From assembly GCA_008933995.1 (NCBI GenBank), contig WARS01000138.1, forward strand, positions 207,001-271,000: DNA of 64,000 nucleotides, read 5' to 3'. Positions within the stretch are counted from its first letter, which is position 1. Every line of letters starts with the position of its first letter. The notes under the pieces were generated by a model, which did no database searches, was not told the origin of the DNA, and was given only the letters and a program-made list of their open reading frames with translations. This document shows, piece by piece, positions 10,441-23,400 of the stretch. Source of the DNA: Datnioides undecimradiatus (Eukaryota > Chordata > Actinopteri > Lobotiformes > Datnioididae). A program made the position numbers and the translations under genes.

Positions 10441-12426
10441 GTTCCTGAAGTAGTTTTTTATTATTCAAATGTTAAGTTTGGATTTACAGGCACATGGGAA
10501 CAACACAGGGTGTTTCAGTCGTCACAGGGCTGGCGGCACGGTGTCACCACGACAGACGGGATCCCGCGGGCTGAGCGGCACACACGGCGCCGTCTACGAC
10601 AACAGGGTTACAGCACAAATAACTGGTACATTATAACTTAAAATACTGTTTATACATCACGTCTGTGTGCTGCACGTCCCGCAGAGGCCGGCGGATGGAG
10701 GGAGCAAGAATAAAACAACTGGTGACAAACAGGAACCAGTCAGGTGAGCTGAGAACCGTCTGCAGGAGCCCAGATCAGTTTTCTCAGGTCAGGCCCTGAT
10801 TCATAACACAGAAGCGACCCTGCGTGTGCGCGGACACGAGGCGCCGGCCTGAGGGAAACAGTGATGTCATGTGTTGGTGAAAGAAAACACGGCGCCCTCG
10901 TTAAGGCTGCAGTTACAAAACACTAACTCAAAACTACTGCAGCAACGTGTGACCGAGCTCAGCGTCTCCGTGACGTCCAGCCAATAAAATTCAGTAAAAT
11001 GACGCGTCCTGATTGGCTAAAGGGTCAAAGCTCAAAAAACAACACAAATATTCAGTTAGGCTGAATTAATGCGTGAAAACTCAGAGGATCATCAAAACAA
11101 TGAAATATTGGCTTCGCTATGAGGCAGCAACACTGAGCCTGTGTACAAGCAAGCATATTATAATAATAACATACCACAGTTATCATAGATATTTATATAT
11201 TTATAGATATTTAACCTGGAGGTTTCCGTTGATTGATTGTGAACTTATGGCGGCTGTTTGCACGTTGGAGGCAGCCGGTCCTGAATCATTGGAGCATATT
11301 ATTTACACAGATAACACATTTCTCGCTCTACGCCATAATAATAAAAAACATTCACACAAAAATAAAACATTTGAAATAATTATTAGCACCAGTGTATCAG
11401 ATAAAAACTCTCGCTACGCAAAATGTACAAAGTTGCATAGTGTTGGGTCGAGCCTGGAGGAGACGGTTAACGAGTGACGAGCAGCGACTTGTGCACAGAC
11501 GACCGGACGACGGAGGAGCTGTGAGGAGAGACGTGCCGCGGCCTTGAAGTCCTCGGACAGACTGCGCACACAAGGGAGGAGAGCACGGACCGTCTGTGGA
11601 CGAGCAGAGGCGAGCGTCGGCTCCTGCAGAGATGATCGTTCAGGCACGTGACGCTGATCTGTTTGTTAAATCAGACGTAACAAAGCAGAAGCACGTCTTC
11701 TCGCTTGCCGTGTGACATCACGTTGCAGTGTAACATTGCACTGCGATGCATGTCAAGTCTCTGCCGCCCTGGTGTGCACGGGATGCCGCAGGGATCTGCA
11801 GAGCCCGTTTCTCTGGACTTCAGAGGCTGAGCATGCTCCTGCAGACAAGGAGGGAAGAGAAACACTTCTGTGGTTTGTGTCGGGCGCGCAGGGAGAGAAG
11901 AAGAGGAAAACAACAGGGTTCCTTCACTGTGTGGCTGGGGACAACATGGCTGGGTTGAATCAGACAGAACAGCAGAGATGGAGGTGCTCTGACAGCAGCA
12001 CAGTCAGCGGGCTGAGAGCTGCTGAGCCCACAGGCATGATGGGTAATGGCCGGTGAGACACGCAACAAAAAGATGAAACGTGTAGAATCCTGCAGGAGCG
12101 AGGACTTCCTGCGTGGAGCTGACGGGGTGCAGTCACGTCGGGTTTGTGGTCGCGGTTCCTCTCTGCACGGTTTCACGACACCGCTTAGTTCATTCTTCCG
12201 TCACCACGTTACTGCGTCTCCACAACAAAACAAACAAACCTAAAAAGACGAAAACGGAAACCGAAGCTGCTTCTCGCTCGTTAAAAACCGGGAACGTGGC
12301 TTGAAATGTTGGCTTCGAGGATCTGAAAAGAAAAAGTTAAAAACTGTTTTGGTAAAAGTTGGCGTGTTTGCCAGAGTGTTAGCTGTGACGGGGGAGGAGG
12401 GTGGGCGTTGGAGGGCGAGGGCGGGG
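10440..12426 (-). other. lamc1: lamc1 3' untranslated region (inferred)
   Basis: About 2 kb between the stop codon at 12427-12429 and the AATAAA signal. Short open frames on both strands have no domain content. A 2-kb 3' UTR would be unremarkable for a laminin gamma-1 mRNA, but its exact end needs transcript data. Confidence 0.5.
10457..10462 (-). promoter_or_regulatory. lamc1: Polyadenylation signal of lamc1 (AATAAA on the minus strand)
   Basis: TTTATT on the plus strand reads AATAAA in the lamc1 sense. It lies about 2 kb after the lamc1 stop codon, with no competing gene between, so the transcript probably ends near 10440. Inferred from position and motif only. Confidence 0.55.
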
Positions 12427-15400
12427 CTAAGGCCTCTCCAGAGACGGCGTGTTGAAGCAGCCGTCGGGTAACGTGTTCTTGATGTCGTTGAGGTTGGCGA
12501 TGTCGGCGCGGATCTCGCGGATCTGCCGGTCATAGTCGTTGATCATGTCCTCCTGGGTCCGCGCCACGTCGTTCAGCTCCGCCAGCTTCCTGTCCAGCTC
12601 GCTGTCGGCCATCTTGCCCTTGGCGCTCTTCAGAGACTCATCGATCTGGTTCAGTTTGCTCAGGTCCACCTTGTCGATGTTTCCTGGAGAACAGAGAGAA
12701 GAAGAAGTGAACCGACCAGTCGACTATCAGCCGATATTCACCCATCACAGATATCAGCCTCCTGCTGAGTCAGCAGTGTGTCTGCTGCTGCGTGAGTCAG
12801 AGTCAGTGTGTGGTGATGTGTTGCTGTGACTCCAGAGTCTCTGCTTTAATACAGTGATGTGTTGCTGTGACTCCAGAGTCTCTGCTTTAATACAGTGATG
12901 TGTTGCTGTGACTCCAGAGTCTGTGCAGAGCATTGAAGCTGAGTCTCTGCTTTAATACAGTGAGTTCAATCAGAAGAGAAGAAGAGAGCTGGAGGACAGA
13001 CCCTGCCTGACAAGACAAACTCTGAGGCAGCAAAGCTGAATTGGATCCTGTTGCTGTGAAGACTCAGATGGCTAACCCCGCCCCTGCGGAGCCTCGCAGC
13101 TCGCTCTTACCCAGCTGATCCAGCAGGGCGGTGATGGTGCTCAGAACAGTCTTCACAGCGCTCTTGGCCTTGCGGGCATTGTCCTCGGCCTCCTTGGCGT
13201 TGTCTGACGCCTGCGGGACAGGAAACAGCATTGACCCTCAGGACACAGAAACTGGTTTTACACCCTGAAAAGCTGCGGCAGAGGCGGCTCGTACCATTCC
13301 AGCCATCATCATGTCCTGGTCGGCCTCCGCCTTCTTCCTGGCCAGCTCCTGCTCTGCGGCGCTCAGCTGGTCCATCATGTCGTTGACCTCGCTGTCCAGC
13401 TTTTTGGTGTCCTGGAAGGCCTTCTCGGCGTCCTCCTTGGTCTTGGCTGAGCCCTGAAAGGACACAGGTTTGATTAACAGTGAGCAGGATGAGACCAGTG
13501 CTCCCAGTCGGGATGCTGGCTGTTCCTGTTGTACCTTCTGCACATTGCTGGCAATCTTCTCCGCCTCCTCCGCCTTCTTCTTGGCCTCTCGGGCGTCGGC
13601 GGCCGCGTTGCCAAGCGCCGCCTCCGCCTGCCTGGTCTTCTCGTTGGCAGCCATGATAGTGGCATTGATGGCAGGGATTTTCTTCATGGCTTCCTCTGCG
13701 GCGGTCTTGTTGTCATTCACCCTCCTGTCGAAGTCTACGGGAAACACACAATCAAATCAAGCCATCAAAATTACCCCTTAAATTACCCCTTAAATTACCC
13801 TGAAAACCCCGATTTAAGCTGTCACTAACATTCATGAAGTAATATGACGATTTCAGAGGCTTTTAATGGGTTTTAGGGGATTTTAAGGGATTTTCTCCAG
13901 TCCAAGTTTATTTTTTAATTAAGATGTTCATTCAATAACGTTTAAGCCAGCTCTTATTCAGGCCCTTTAAACATATTACAGCAGGACTTAATGCTGCTTT
14001 CAAGGCACTTCTCTTTCCCCCTTTAATACTTTAGAATATATTTATTAATCTGATGATAACCCAACTTTTCTAACTTTACTTATTCTAAGATATAATACTT
14101 GATAACAAAGATAATGAAGGGCTTTTAAACTTCCTTAGTTTAACTCTTTAAGAAAAGATTTTACCTTAAAAAGCCCTTAAATATGGAGGTATCAGTAGAA
14201 AAGTAAACTCATTAATGTTTTTCATTTAATTAGCCACTCATTAAAAATACCCTCATTACATTATGAGACATAACGTGTACAGTCATTTAGCTTTAAAGGT
14301 AAAAATGTAAGGGCTTTAGTGGGACAGACCTCTCAGGTCCTCCAGGATGCTCTCGGCCTCTCTGAAGGTGGACTGACCCTTCTTCGCTGCCTCCTCGGCC
14401 AGAGCTTTGGCAGCGTCAGCTCGAGCCAATAGCTGATCTGCCGTCTGTCAGACAGGAAACAGGAAGCCAGACATCAGTCACATCACAACTGTTCATTGAG
14501 GCTGAGCTGTCAATCATCATGCCATGTCCCATTTCACAGCATCAAGGGGGCGGGGCTTATGAGCTGCGCTGCAGCCAGACTCACAGTCTGTTCACAGTCA
14601 TTTATGTGCTTTTGAACAATCAAAGCTTTTTATGAGCGTTAACGAACCGTTTTAGTTCGAACTCGTCACGTCCGTTTTACTCACCTGCTGCTCACTTTTG
14701 CCTTTCTCCAGCAGTTTGCGGACTTCCTGCTCTTTGCCCTTCAGGTCGTCTCGGAGGTCGTTGTACTCCTTCTCCGTCTTGTCGATGAGCTTGTCGAGGT
14801 CGGACGCCTCCTTCTTGATCTTACTGGCTTCGTCCTAAAAACACGCAGAGCGGTTTATTATCCAGCCAAAATAAAACGTTATCAGAGGGAAGCTTTGGGC
14901 GCCTTTGTCGTGATGCGTCACCTCCAGAGCCTTGGTGTCGAACGGTGGGATGCTGGTCAGGTTGGCAAAGATCTTCAGAGCTTTGTCTCCGGCTTCTTCA
15001 GCCTCGGCCTGGACCTTGTTGGCCTGTTTCTCCAGGTTCTTGGCTAGCTCCTTCGCCTCGTTGTACCTGAATGCGACAGTGAGAGCAGAAGTGATGACCG
15101 GGCAGTTTATTTATGATGTGACATCATTGAGCGAATGCAGGACGGCGTCGGCGACACATACTTCTTGTTGAGCTCGTCGATCTCCTGGCTCGTCTTGCCC
15201 TCTCCGTCCAGAGTCTTCAGCAGCAGGTTGTACGCTTTGGTCGACGTGTCGTTGGCATCTTTGGCTATCTTTTCAATTTGGTCGGCGTCCATCTTGTGTC
15301 TGAAGAAATGCACCAAAACAAGGAAGTGATGTCATCTTGTCTCTACAAAACAAACCCAGTCGCTCTCCAGCTCGTCATGTGTCCACACTCAGACAAGACA

Positions 15401-18400
15401 CACAGTCCCACCATCCCACATTTTCCTGCTGAAGCTGCTGCTAAACTGTTTTAATCGTTGATAACAAACACGTTTCCTGTTCGACTCGCCGTTTCCTGTT
15501 CGACTCGCCGTTCCCCAGCGTGACTCTTACTTCTCAGCCAGCGTTCTCGCCTCCTCAGCCAGCAGCGTCATGTTGTTCGGGTCCCCGGAGCCGCTTGGAG
15601 GCTTGATGTCCTGCAGACGACATCCACATCGACTCTGTTAATGGGACTGCTAGACTTACTGTTGCCGTGACAACAGTGACATCACACTCACCACTTTGCG
15701 GATGGCATCCTTGGCCTTGTCCAGCTCCTGTCGGGCTCGGTCGATCAGGTTCTCGGCGTCTCGGACTCTGTGGCGGGCGCGGTCGGCCTGCGCGCCGGTC
15801 TCGTCCACCGTGTTGCGGATGTTCTGCAGTCGGTTCCACTGGGTGGTCAGAGTGCTGTTGATGTTGTTCAGACGATCCAGGAGACCGCGGTCGACATCTG
15901 CGGGGTCAAAGTTCACGCTGATGTGAGCTCCTACTACGAAAACACGAGGGCGCCATTTTTATTTGTAACTGGTCTGATTATTCTGCAGAAGTGAAACAAA
16001 CCACCCGTGGCCCCTTGTTACCTGCACTTTAACACCTGCAGGAGTTTGTTTGTTTTGTCACTGACAGACTTTGATCGCTGCTGCGATCCTACAGACAGAC
16101 CTTTGTGTTGCAGAGGAACATCAAACCCACCAGACTCCTGTCACTACCACAGTGACTTTATCATCGTATGCTTGCGTGCGGCTGTTGTCACCTTTGCTGG
16201 CCTGAGCCTCCTCCAGCAGCTCCATGATGGCTCTCTCCGCCTCCTTCAGACGATCCTCGAAGGCCTTGTCGCTGACCGTCTCCTGCCCCGAGCCCAGATT
16301 ATCGATCAGAGTCTGCAGGTCGTGAAGCTTCTGCCTCTGCTGGTTCACCTGGGAGACAGGAACCAGAAGCTCAAGCTGTTGTCCACCTGTGGACTGAACC
16401 GTGCAGGGTGTAGCAGCGCCCGGCGGTGCTCACCTTGTCTCTGACCAGACTGTAGCAGGAGGGACACTGCTGGCAGCCCGGTGCAGAGCGGTTGTAGAAG
16501 TAGTTCTCCTCGCACATGTCGCACCGAGCTCCTACGAAGCCGGCTCGACACTCGCAGCGACCGTCCTCCTTACACTGACCCGACTGAGAGCCTTCAGGGT
16601 CGCAGTCGCAGGCTGCAGATCACACACACAGAAACTGATCACACACCTGTTGTTCGGCAGAATCGGGGACTGTGGTGATGTCGCCGCTCTTACGTTTGCA
16701 TCCAGACGAGCTGAAGCCGAAGAAGTTGACCTCGCAGTGCTCACAGCGCAGGCCGGTGACGCCCGGGTGACACTCGCACTGGCCTGCGGTGATGTCACAC
16801 TGACCGTTGGTGGAGCCGATGGGATTACAGTTACACCTGCGGAGGTGAGGACAGGGACATTTAGAAAAGAGTGACGAGAACAACCAATCGGGAGCTGCTG
16901 ATGAGACGAGGGCGGAGCTGAGCCGACCGTTCGCAGCCGCTGCCGCTCTGCAGGTTGAAGAAGCCGGGCTGACAGGCGCTGCAGTCACGCTCGGCGACGT
17001 TGGGGAGACACTCGCACTGTCCGGTGACCTGAGAGCAGCTCGTCTGACGACCAACGGTCCCGAACGGAGAGCAGGAGCAGGCTGTGGAGGACGAGGACGC
17101 AGAGCGACCACTCAGCAATTAGAAAAACTAATCAAAGACGCATTTGATCTTCTCTTCTCAGACTTCCTCTTACGTTTGCACTTGTCGGCGGGGTTGGTGG
17201 CCAGGGCGTTGCCGTAGAAACCGTCCTTGCAGCGGTCGCAGAAGAAGCCGTTGGTGTTGTAGATGCATTTGAGGCACTCTCCGGTCTCCCGGTTGCAGTT
17301 GCCAACGGCGTTGGGGTCGATGTTGTCACTGCACTTGCAGGCGCGGCAGGCCCGGACCGGCCCGCTCTGACCCAGAGGGTCGCCAAAGAAACCGTCGTCG
17401 CAGAGCTCGCAGCGCTTACCTGCACACAGGTGACGCCGGGGCACAACGGTTGGTTATTAATAGTCATAATACACAGGTGAGTCTCACACCTGGTCATGAA
17501 CACGTGACCAGAATCAGAAACCTGTGACGGCAGCTCCTGCAGGCGGCTGCCTCACCTGCACAGGTGTGCGGTGTGTACCTGTGGTTCCTGCGGGGCAGTT
17601 GGTGCAGACCACCTCCCTGGTCTTTGGGACGACAGCGCAGGTTGCTCCGGCGGGACATGGACACGGCTGGCAGTCAGCTGACGTACCCTGTGTGGCGTCG
17701 CCATAGAAACCGTCTTTACACCGCTCACAGCTCAGACCGGCCGTGTTGTCCTGACAGTCACAGGCTCCTGGACGGGCGGACAGACGGACAGGCGGTCAGT
17801 AAGCAGCCAGTAACCATTAAACCAGTCAGTGAGCAGTTTGCAGCGTTACCTGTCTCGGGGTTGCAGGCGTCGCTGTGTCCGTTGCAGTTGCAGGGTTCGC
17901 AGGCGCTGAAGGCTCCGAGCTCTGGGCGGGCGCGGCGATATCCCAGGGTGCACTGCTCACAGTGCTGACCCTGGTAACCCTGAGGACAGGTGCACTGCTC
18001 CACCCAGCGGGCTGGAACACCCGGACCCCGCCTCGCCGTCACCAGGGAGACGTCATCAAGGTAACCGGCACCTGGGGAGACGGATGCGTTAGTGAACGGA
18101 GCGAAGCACTCTGCAGCGTTACGAACGTTGGACGAGTGTCTGCGGTCGTACTGCGCTCGCTGTAGGTGCCGCGGATCTTGATGGCGGTCAGGTTGTGGAG
18201 GAGCTTCTGGAAGTCAGAGTGGCTGATGGTCGGCCTCCAGGGGTAATCTGTGCTGTCACGGAGCCTGGGCCGAAACCAGAGCAGGAGATCATCACCAGAG
18301 GCCGGGGGGGCAGAGTATCATCCAACATAATCCAGACATTCAGATTATGACCAATAATCTAATTATTACAATGACTCGGTGTTTAGGATCAAAGATTATC

Positions 18401-19375
18401 AGAGTGGCTCGTCCAGACGCACGGGCGTTAATCCAGATTAAGTTAAATAATCTAACACTTCATGTGGAGATCATGGCAGGAGTCAGTCTGCCTAAAGCCA
18501 CACAGAGATTATGTGCAGGATCTCTGACCAGACACACAGATTAGGACAGACACACACTGAATCTAGATGAACACGTTCATCATCGTGACTGATCAGACTT
18601 TAGATGAACCAAACATTTTACTGCTGCGTGTTGATAACCAGCACCTCCACATTAGCAGATTATCTGGAGCAGATGAACAGATTAGGACTTCAGTCAAACC
18701 ACTGCAGATTAACCAGAAACAGCAGATTATCAGCACATTGTATTAACAGAGTCCGCCTGCTGGGTCTCACCTGAACACGTATGTCTGCATGTTCTCGTTG
18801 GGGTAGGCGTTGCCCTGGGCAATGAGGGGGACCGCCACCCTCAGATCTGCTCCTTCCAGGACCAGATCCTCCGCCGACAGCCGGGTGTCCCGCCGGTCGA
18901 CCCGGAAACTCAGAGTCAGGTTCTGTCCATAACTCAGCAGCTGGTTGCCCAAAAACTTGTCTGTGACACAAAGGCGCACGGAAAACACATGAAGAACACG
19001 GCTGTCGGGTCATTTCCTGTCACACAGCTGTTGGGTCATTTCCTGTCACACGGCTGGAGACTGGATTGGTTTAGATTAGTCTCAGGATTAAGATTAGTCT
19101 CCGACAATGACCCAGGCCTTCATTTCTGATTTCACCTGTCTGACCTGTGTGAGCGGTCAGATCTCAGTCTGATCCGCCCACTGCAACAGACTCCACACTT
19201 CCTGTATCCCTTTCAAAGTAAAAGCCCCCTTCGCTGCTTTGCAGCCGTACCTGGGGCGACGAAGTACATGGGGAAGTAGTCGTCTGAGATCAGGGAGATT
19301 TCCTGTCCGCTGGGCGACCACTGGACCGAGACACTGGCGCCGTCTCTCTGCTGACCGGTCCACTGCTCGTCATCT

Positions 19376-19410
<35 letters not shown>

Positions 19411-19872
19411 TACATCACTTCACAGCAGCACACCTCACTGTGCTTAAATATCCCCTCTGTGGGTTTGCAGCCCTGCGTCTCGCCTGCAGGCGCCGTTACC
19501 TCTGTGGAAGGACGAGCTGACGGCGTGCACGCTGAAGCCTTCGGCGCTGTGGCACACTGACGAGTGCTGGAAGCAGAAGCAGGGGGTGCAGCCCTGAGGG
19601 TTGTTGGGGTCCAAGTTGAAGTAGCCCAGTTTACACCTGTCGGACACAAACAAGTTGAAAGCTCCGCTCTCATGGTGGAATTAGATATGACCTGGCGCTC
19701 AGCTGGCCAATCAGAGGTCAGAGTGTGTGATGTGTTTTAATGACACCCCCCCACCCAACTGCTGCTGTGGCCATCCTCCCTCCTTCATCCTCCACTTCCT
19801 GCTCGCCTGCCGCCTCCTCACCTTCAACCTGACCAATCATTAACCCTTCACACGGCAAAGAAAACAGGTGAA

Positions 19873-19903
<31 letters not shown>

Positions 19904-20194
19904 ACCTGTCACAGGTGAAGCCCTCCACGTTGTCTTTGCAGCGACACTGTCCCGTGTTGACGTCACACTCCTGAGTGCTGCCAGAGGGTGAGCAAGAACA
20001 GGGCCTGACAGAGAGAGAGAGGCAGGAAGTGAGTGTGTGTGCTGCCAGCAGGGGGCGCTCAGAGTCTCTGCTGAATGAATCACAGTCACTGACTCCATCT
20101 AAACTCTGGAGCTGTTGGACCGTGGGTGTCTGTGTTGATGGAGCTACGCTAACAGTTCCCCCCACTTCTAATCTGCTAATCTGTGGATGACCGC

Positions 20195-20261
<67 letters not shown>

Positions 20262-20383
20262 CTGCAGCCGGCCTCCGTCAGGCTGTGGTATCCCGGCTGG
20301 CAGCGGTCACACTTCTCTCCGGTCACTCCTGGTTTACAAGCACACACTCCTCTGTTGTCACACTGAGGAGACTCTGAGCCTGG

Positions 20384-20434
<51 letters not shown>

Positions 20435-23400
20435 GTCAGCACATTAAAACCCAACCAATGACAAACCCTTAGAGAAGTGAACTGGAGTGACTGGGACTCA
20501 AACAGCAGCTGGTTCACATTAACCAGCGGGTTGCTGCTGCGTTCACTGAAACGCCACCAACACCACGAGCGTCATTCCAGCGGTCTGACATGTTTTCAGT
20601 CACTCACGCATTACGAAGCATTAGAAGCCCCGAGCGTTCAGATTCATACTGATCCTGCAGAGAAACCCGCTACTCCTGGGGTGTTCAAGTGTTCATGGGA
20701 AGCTTCAGCTTCCAACTTGGGAGTGAATTTGTGACTCAATAGTTTGACGTTTTGGGAAACACCCTCCTTCATTGTCTTGCCTAGATTCAGATGAGAGCGA
20801 CGATACCCCTCTCATACTGCAGCTGCTTAGCTTAGCTTAGCATAAAGACTGGAGACAGATGGTAACAGCTAGCGTGGCATTAAGTAAGATTCAAAGAAAA
20901 ACTACATTTCTCAAAATGTTACCGCGGTCCTTTAACTCAGACCTCTCTGTTGGTTATCACATGACCCAAATATGTTGGTCATGTGATGCAGAAAGCTCCG
21001 GAGCAGCTGAGCAGCGGTCATGTTTTCTGTATCAGCTGTGAGTTTCCTGCAGTGTATATATTTCCCAGACTCTCCTGAACTCACCCACGGTGTTGCAGCC
21101 GCAGGGCAGGCAGCGGCTGCCGCTCTGGTCTCTGTAGTAGTTGTCGAGGCAGCGCTCGCAGTTGGGGCCGTCGGTGTTGTCGGCACAGTTTCTGCAGTGA
21201 CCTCCGTGACCTGTGGCGCGGTACAGCTCGGCGTCGAAGTAGCACTCTGCGCTCTTGCCGTTACAGTCGCATGCTGAGAGACACAGGGAGAGATTCACAT
21301 GAGCAGGACTCGCCACGTGGCTCAGTCCGGCGGGTTCCTGTCCGAGCAGCTGCAGCATGGCAGCAGTGGGGCTGTGAGAGACGCAGGAAGCTGCAGCAGT
21401 AATCTGTGTGTTCTCAGAGGCAGCAGATGCAGCGCCGGTTAACCTGCTCCTGGCTGAACTATCGGACCAGAGCTGAACAGCTGAGAACAGGGTTAAATGA
21501 GGTGAGAACTCAGCTGCACGTCAACATGTGAGGTTTCCACACTACAGCTCCAGCTTCCTGCGCTGCCGTGACCACAGATTAACTCGACTGTGGGAGAAGG
21601 AAAACAGCAATATTCCCTGAGCCCAGTTAGTCATGCATCTGCACTGACATATAGGAACTACAGCTCCCACAATCCCCCAGAGACTGAGGTTACCCTCCTC
21701 CGGATGGTCTGTAAACTGTACAACATCTGCGTCATGTGATCTGTAGGTCAGACTGACTGTGTGACTGCCGCTGCCTCCATTTCCTTTATTTTAAGAAGAA
21801 CATCAGTAGCTGAAGAAGTAAAACTAACAGCAGTAGAGGAGTGGTAGGACTAGGGGTGTACTCTGCAGTAAAAGTACACAGTAAATACTATCATTAGCAG
21901 TAATCATGACTGTAGTGACACAGCATGAACTGTGCAGTAACAGCAGCAGTTGAACTGGAGTAAAGCAGTGGTACACGTAGGAAAGAAGGAGCAGGGGCAT
22001 TAAAGCAAAAGTGTCAGCAACAAGGAAGTGAGACAAAATGTGTTAATGAAGGAAGAGCAGCAGTGAAACGGTCGGAGCAGCAGTGAAACGGTCGGAGCTG
22101 CAGTGAAACGGTCGCAGCTGCAGTGAAACGGTCGGAGCAGCAGTGAAACGGTCGGAGCTGCAGTGAAACGGTCGGAGCTGCAGTGAAACGGTCGGAGCTG
22201 CAGTGAAACGGTCGGAGCTGCAGTGAAACGGTCGGAGCTGCAGTGAAACGGTCGGAGCTGCAGTGAAACGGTCGGAGCTGCAGTGAAACGGTCGGAGCTG
22301 CAGTGAAACGGTCGGAGCTGCAGTGAAACGGTCGGAGCTGCAGTGAAACGGTCGGAGCTGCAGTGAAACGGTCGGAGCTGCAGTGAAACGGTCGGAGCTG
22401 CAGTGAAACGGTCGGAGCTGCAGTGAAACGGTCGGAGCTGCAGTGAAACGGTCGGAGCTGCAGTGAAACGGTCGGAGCTGCAGTGAAACGGTCGGAGCTG
22501 CAGTGAAACGGTCGGAGCTGCAGTGAAACGGTCGGAGCTGCAGTGAAACGGTCGGAGCTGCAGTGAAACGGTCGGAGCTGCAGTGAAACGGTCGGAGCTG
22601 CAGTGAAACGGTCGGAGCTGCAGTGAAACGGTCGGAGCTGCAGTGAAACGGTCGGAGCTGCAGTGAAACGGTCGGAGCTGCAGTGAAACGGTCGGAGCTG
22701 CAGTGAAACGGTCGGAGCTGCAGTGAAACGGTCGGAGCTGCAGTGAAACGGTCGGAGCTGCAGTGAAACGGTCGGAGCTGCAGTGAAACGGTCGGAGCTG
22801 CAGTGAAACGGTCGGAGCTGCAGTGAAACGGTCAGAGCAGCAGTGAAACGGTCGGAGCTGCAGTGAAACGGTCGCAGCTGCAGTAAATCACATGGCTGCA
22901 GCTCGTTGGCGGTGGACTCACGCAGACATTCGTTGGCGTTGTCGGCGGTCGCTCTCCTCCACGGCCGGTCGTTGTAGAAGGGTTTGCAGACGTTGCAGTC
23001 GTTGCCCTCCGTGTTGTGTTTGCAGTTACACACCAGATGCCCTCTGCTGTTCTTCACACACTCGCTGGCGTGGCCGTTACACTTGCACCTGACAGCACAG
23101 AAACACACCTGTTACACCTGGACAACACAACAACACGTCAGTACAAACGTCTCTCTCACTGAAACGCTCATCCTGTGACTGCAGGAGCTCTGTCACACCC
23201 TGCACAGCTCAAACAGGCCTGTCCTCCGCAGCACGGCCTGCTGCTGCTATTGTTTCTGCTTCTGATGAGGTTTTTCCACCCTGTGACTCTGAAGGAGGGT
23301 TTTGTTAAACCTCCTCGGGGGGAGAGCCCCTCTCAGCAGGACTGGACTTGCTCGGCAGCCACCTTTGGTTATTGTCTCAGGTGCTTCTTGGCAGCGAGAG

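Larger units (their letters stand above)
12427..16348 (-). other. lamc1: lamc1 exons 18-28: coiled-coil region and integrin-recognition tail
   Basis: Exon coordinates: 18, 16192-16348; 19, 15692-15930; 20, 15531-15610; 21, 15162-15299; 22, 14922-15066; 23, 14685-14834; 24, 14330-14444; 25, 13535-13734; 26, 13295-13453; 27, 13111-13210; 28, 12427-12683. The heptad-rich sequence (for example [19 protein letters not shown] and [13 protein letters not shown]) is characteristic of gamma-1. The final exon ends [13 protein letters not shown]. Its Cys pairs with the beta chain, and the Glu third from the end is the residue required for integrin binding in known laminins. Confidence 0.95.
19500..23088 (-). 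other. lamc1: lamc1 exons 4-8: first group of laminin EGF-like repeats
   Basis: Exon coordinates: 4, 22922-23088; 5, 21085-21273; 6, 20262-20379; 7, 19906-20004; 8, 19500-19636. The translation shows the regular eight-cysteine LE spacing (for example [44 protein letters not shown]). The introns are short, and several carry dinucleotide repeats close to splice sites. Confidence 0.95.

Noticed and set aside
11073-12176. Several 110-134 codon frames in the lamc1 3' UTR
   Set aside because: No domains, overlapping on both strands, and located in a likely untranslated region.
16401-17968. Plus-strand open frames over lamc1 LE-repeat exons
   Set aside because: They are antisense shadows of the laminin exons. 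The minus-strand frame has the splice sites and cysteine spacing.
22061-22880. CRISPR-like regular repeat array
   Set aside because: The 20-bp units are head to tail with no spacers, in a vertebrate intron. It is a minisatellite.
22014-23108. 364-codon open frame reading from lamc1 exon 4 into a repetitive peptide
   Set aside because: A clear donor (GTGAGTCC in sense) ends exon 4 at 22922. The rest is the intronic minisatellite. It is reported as a finding, not as a protein.
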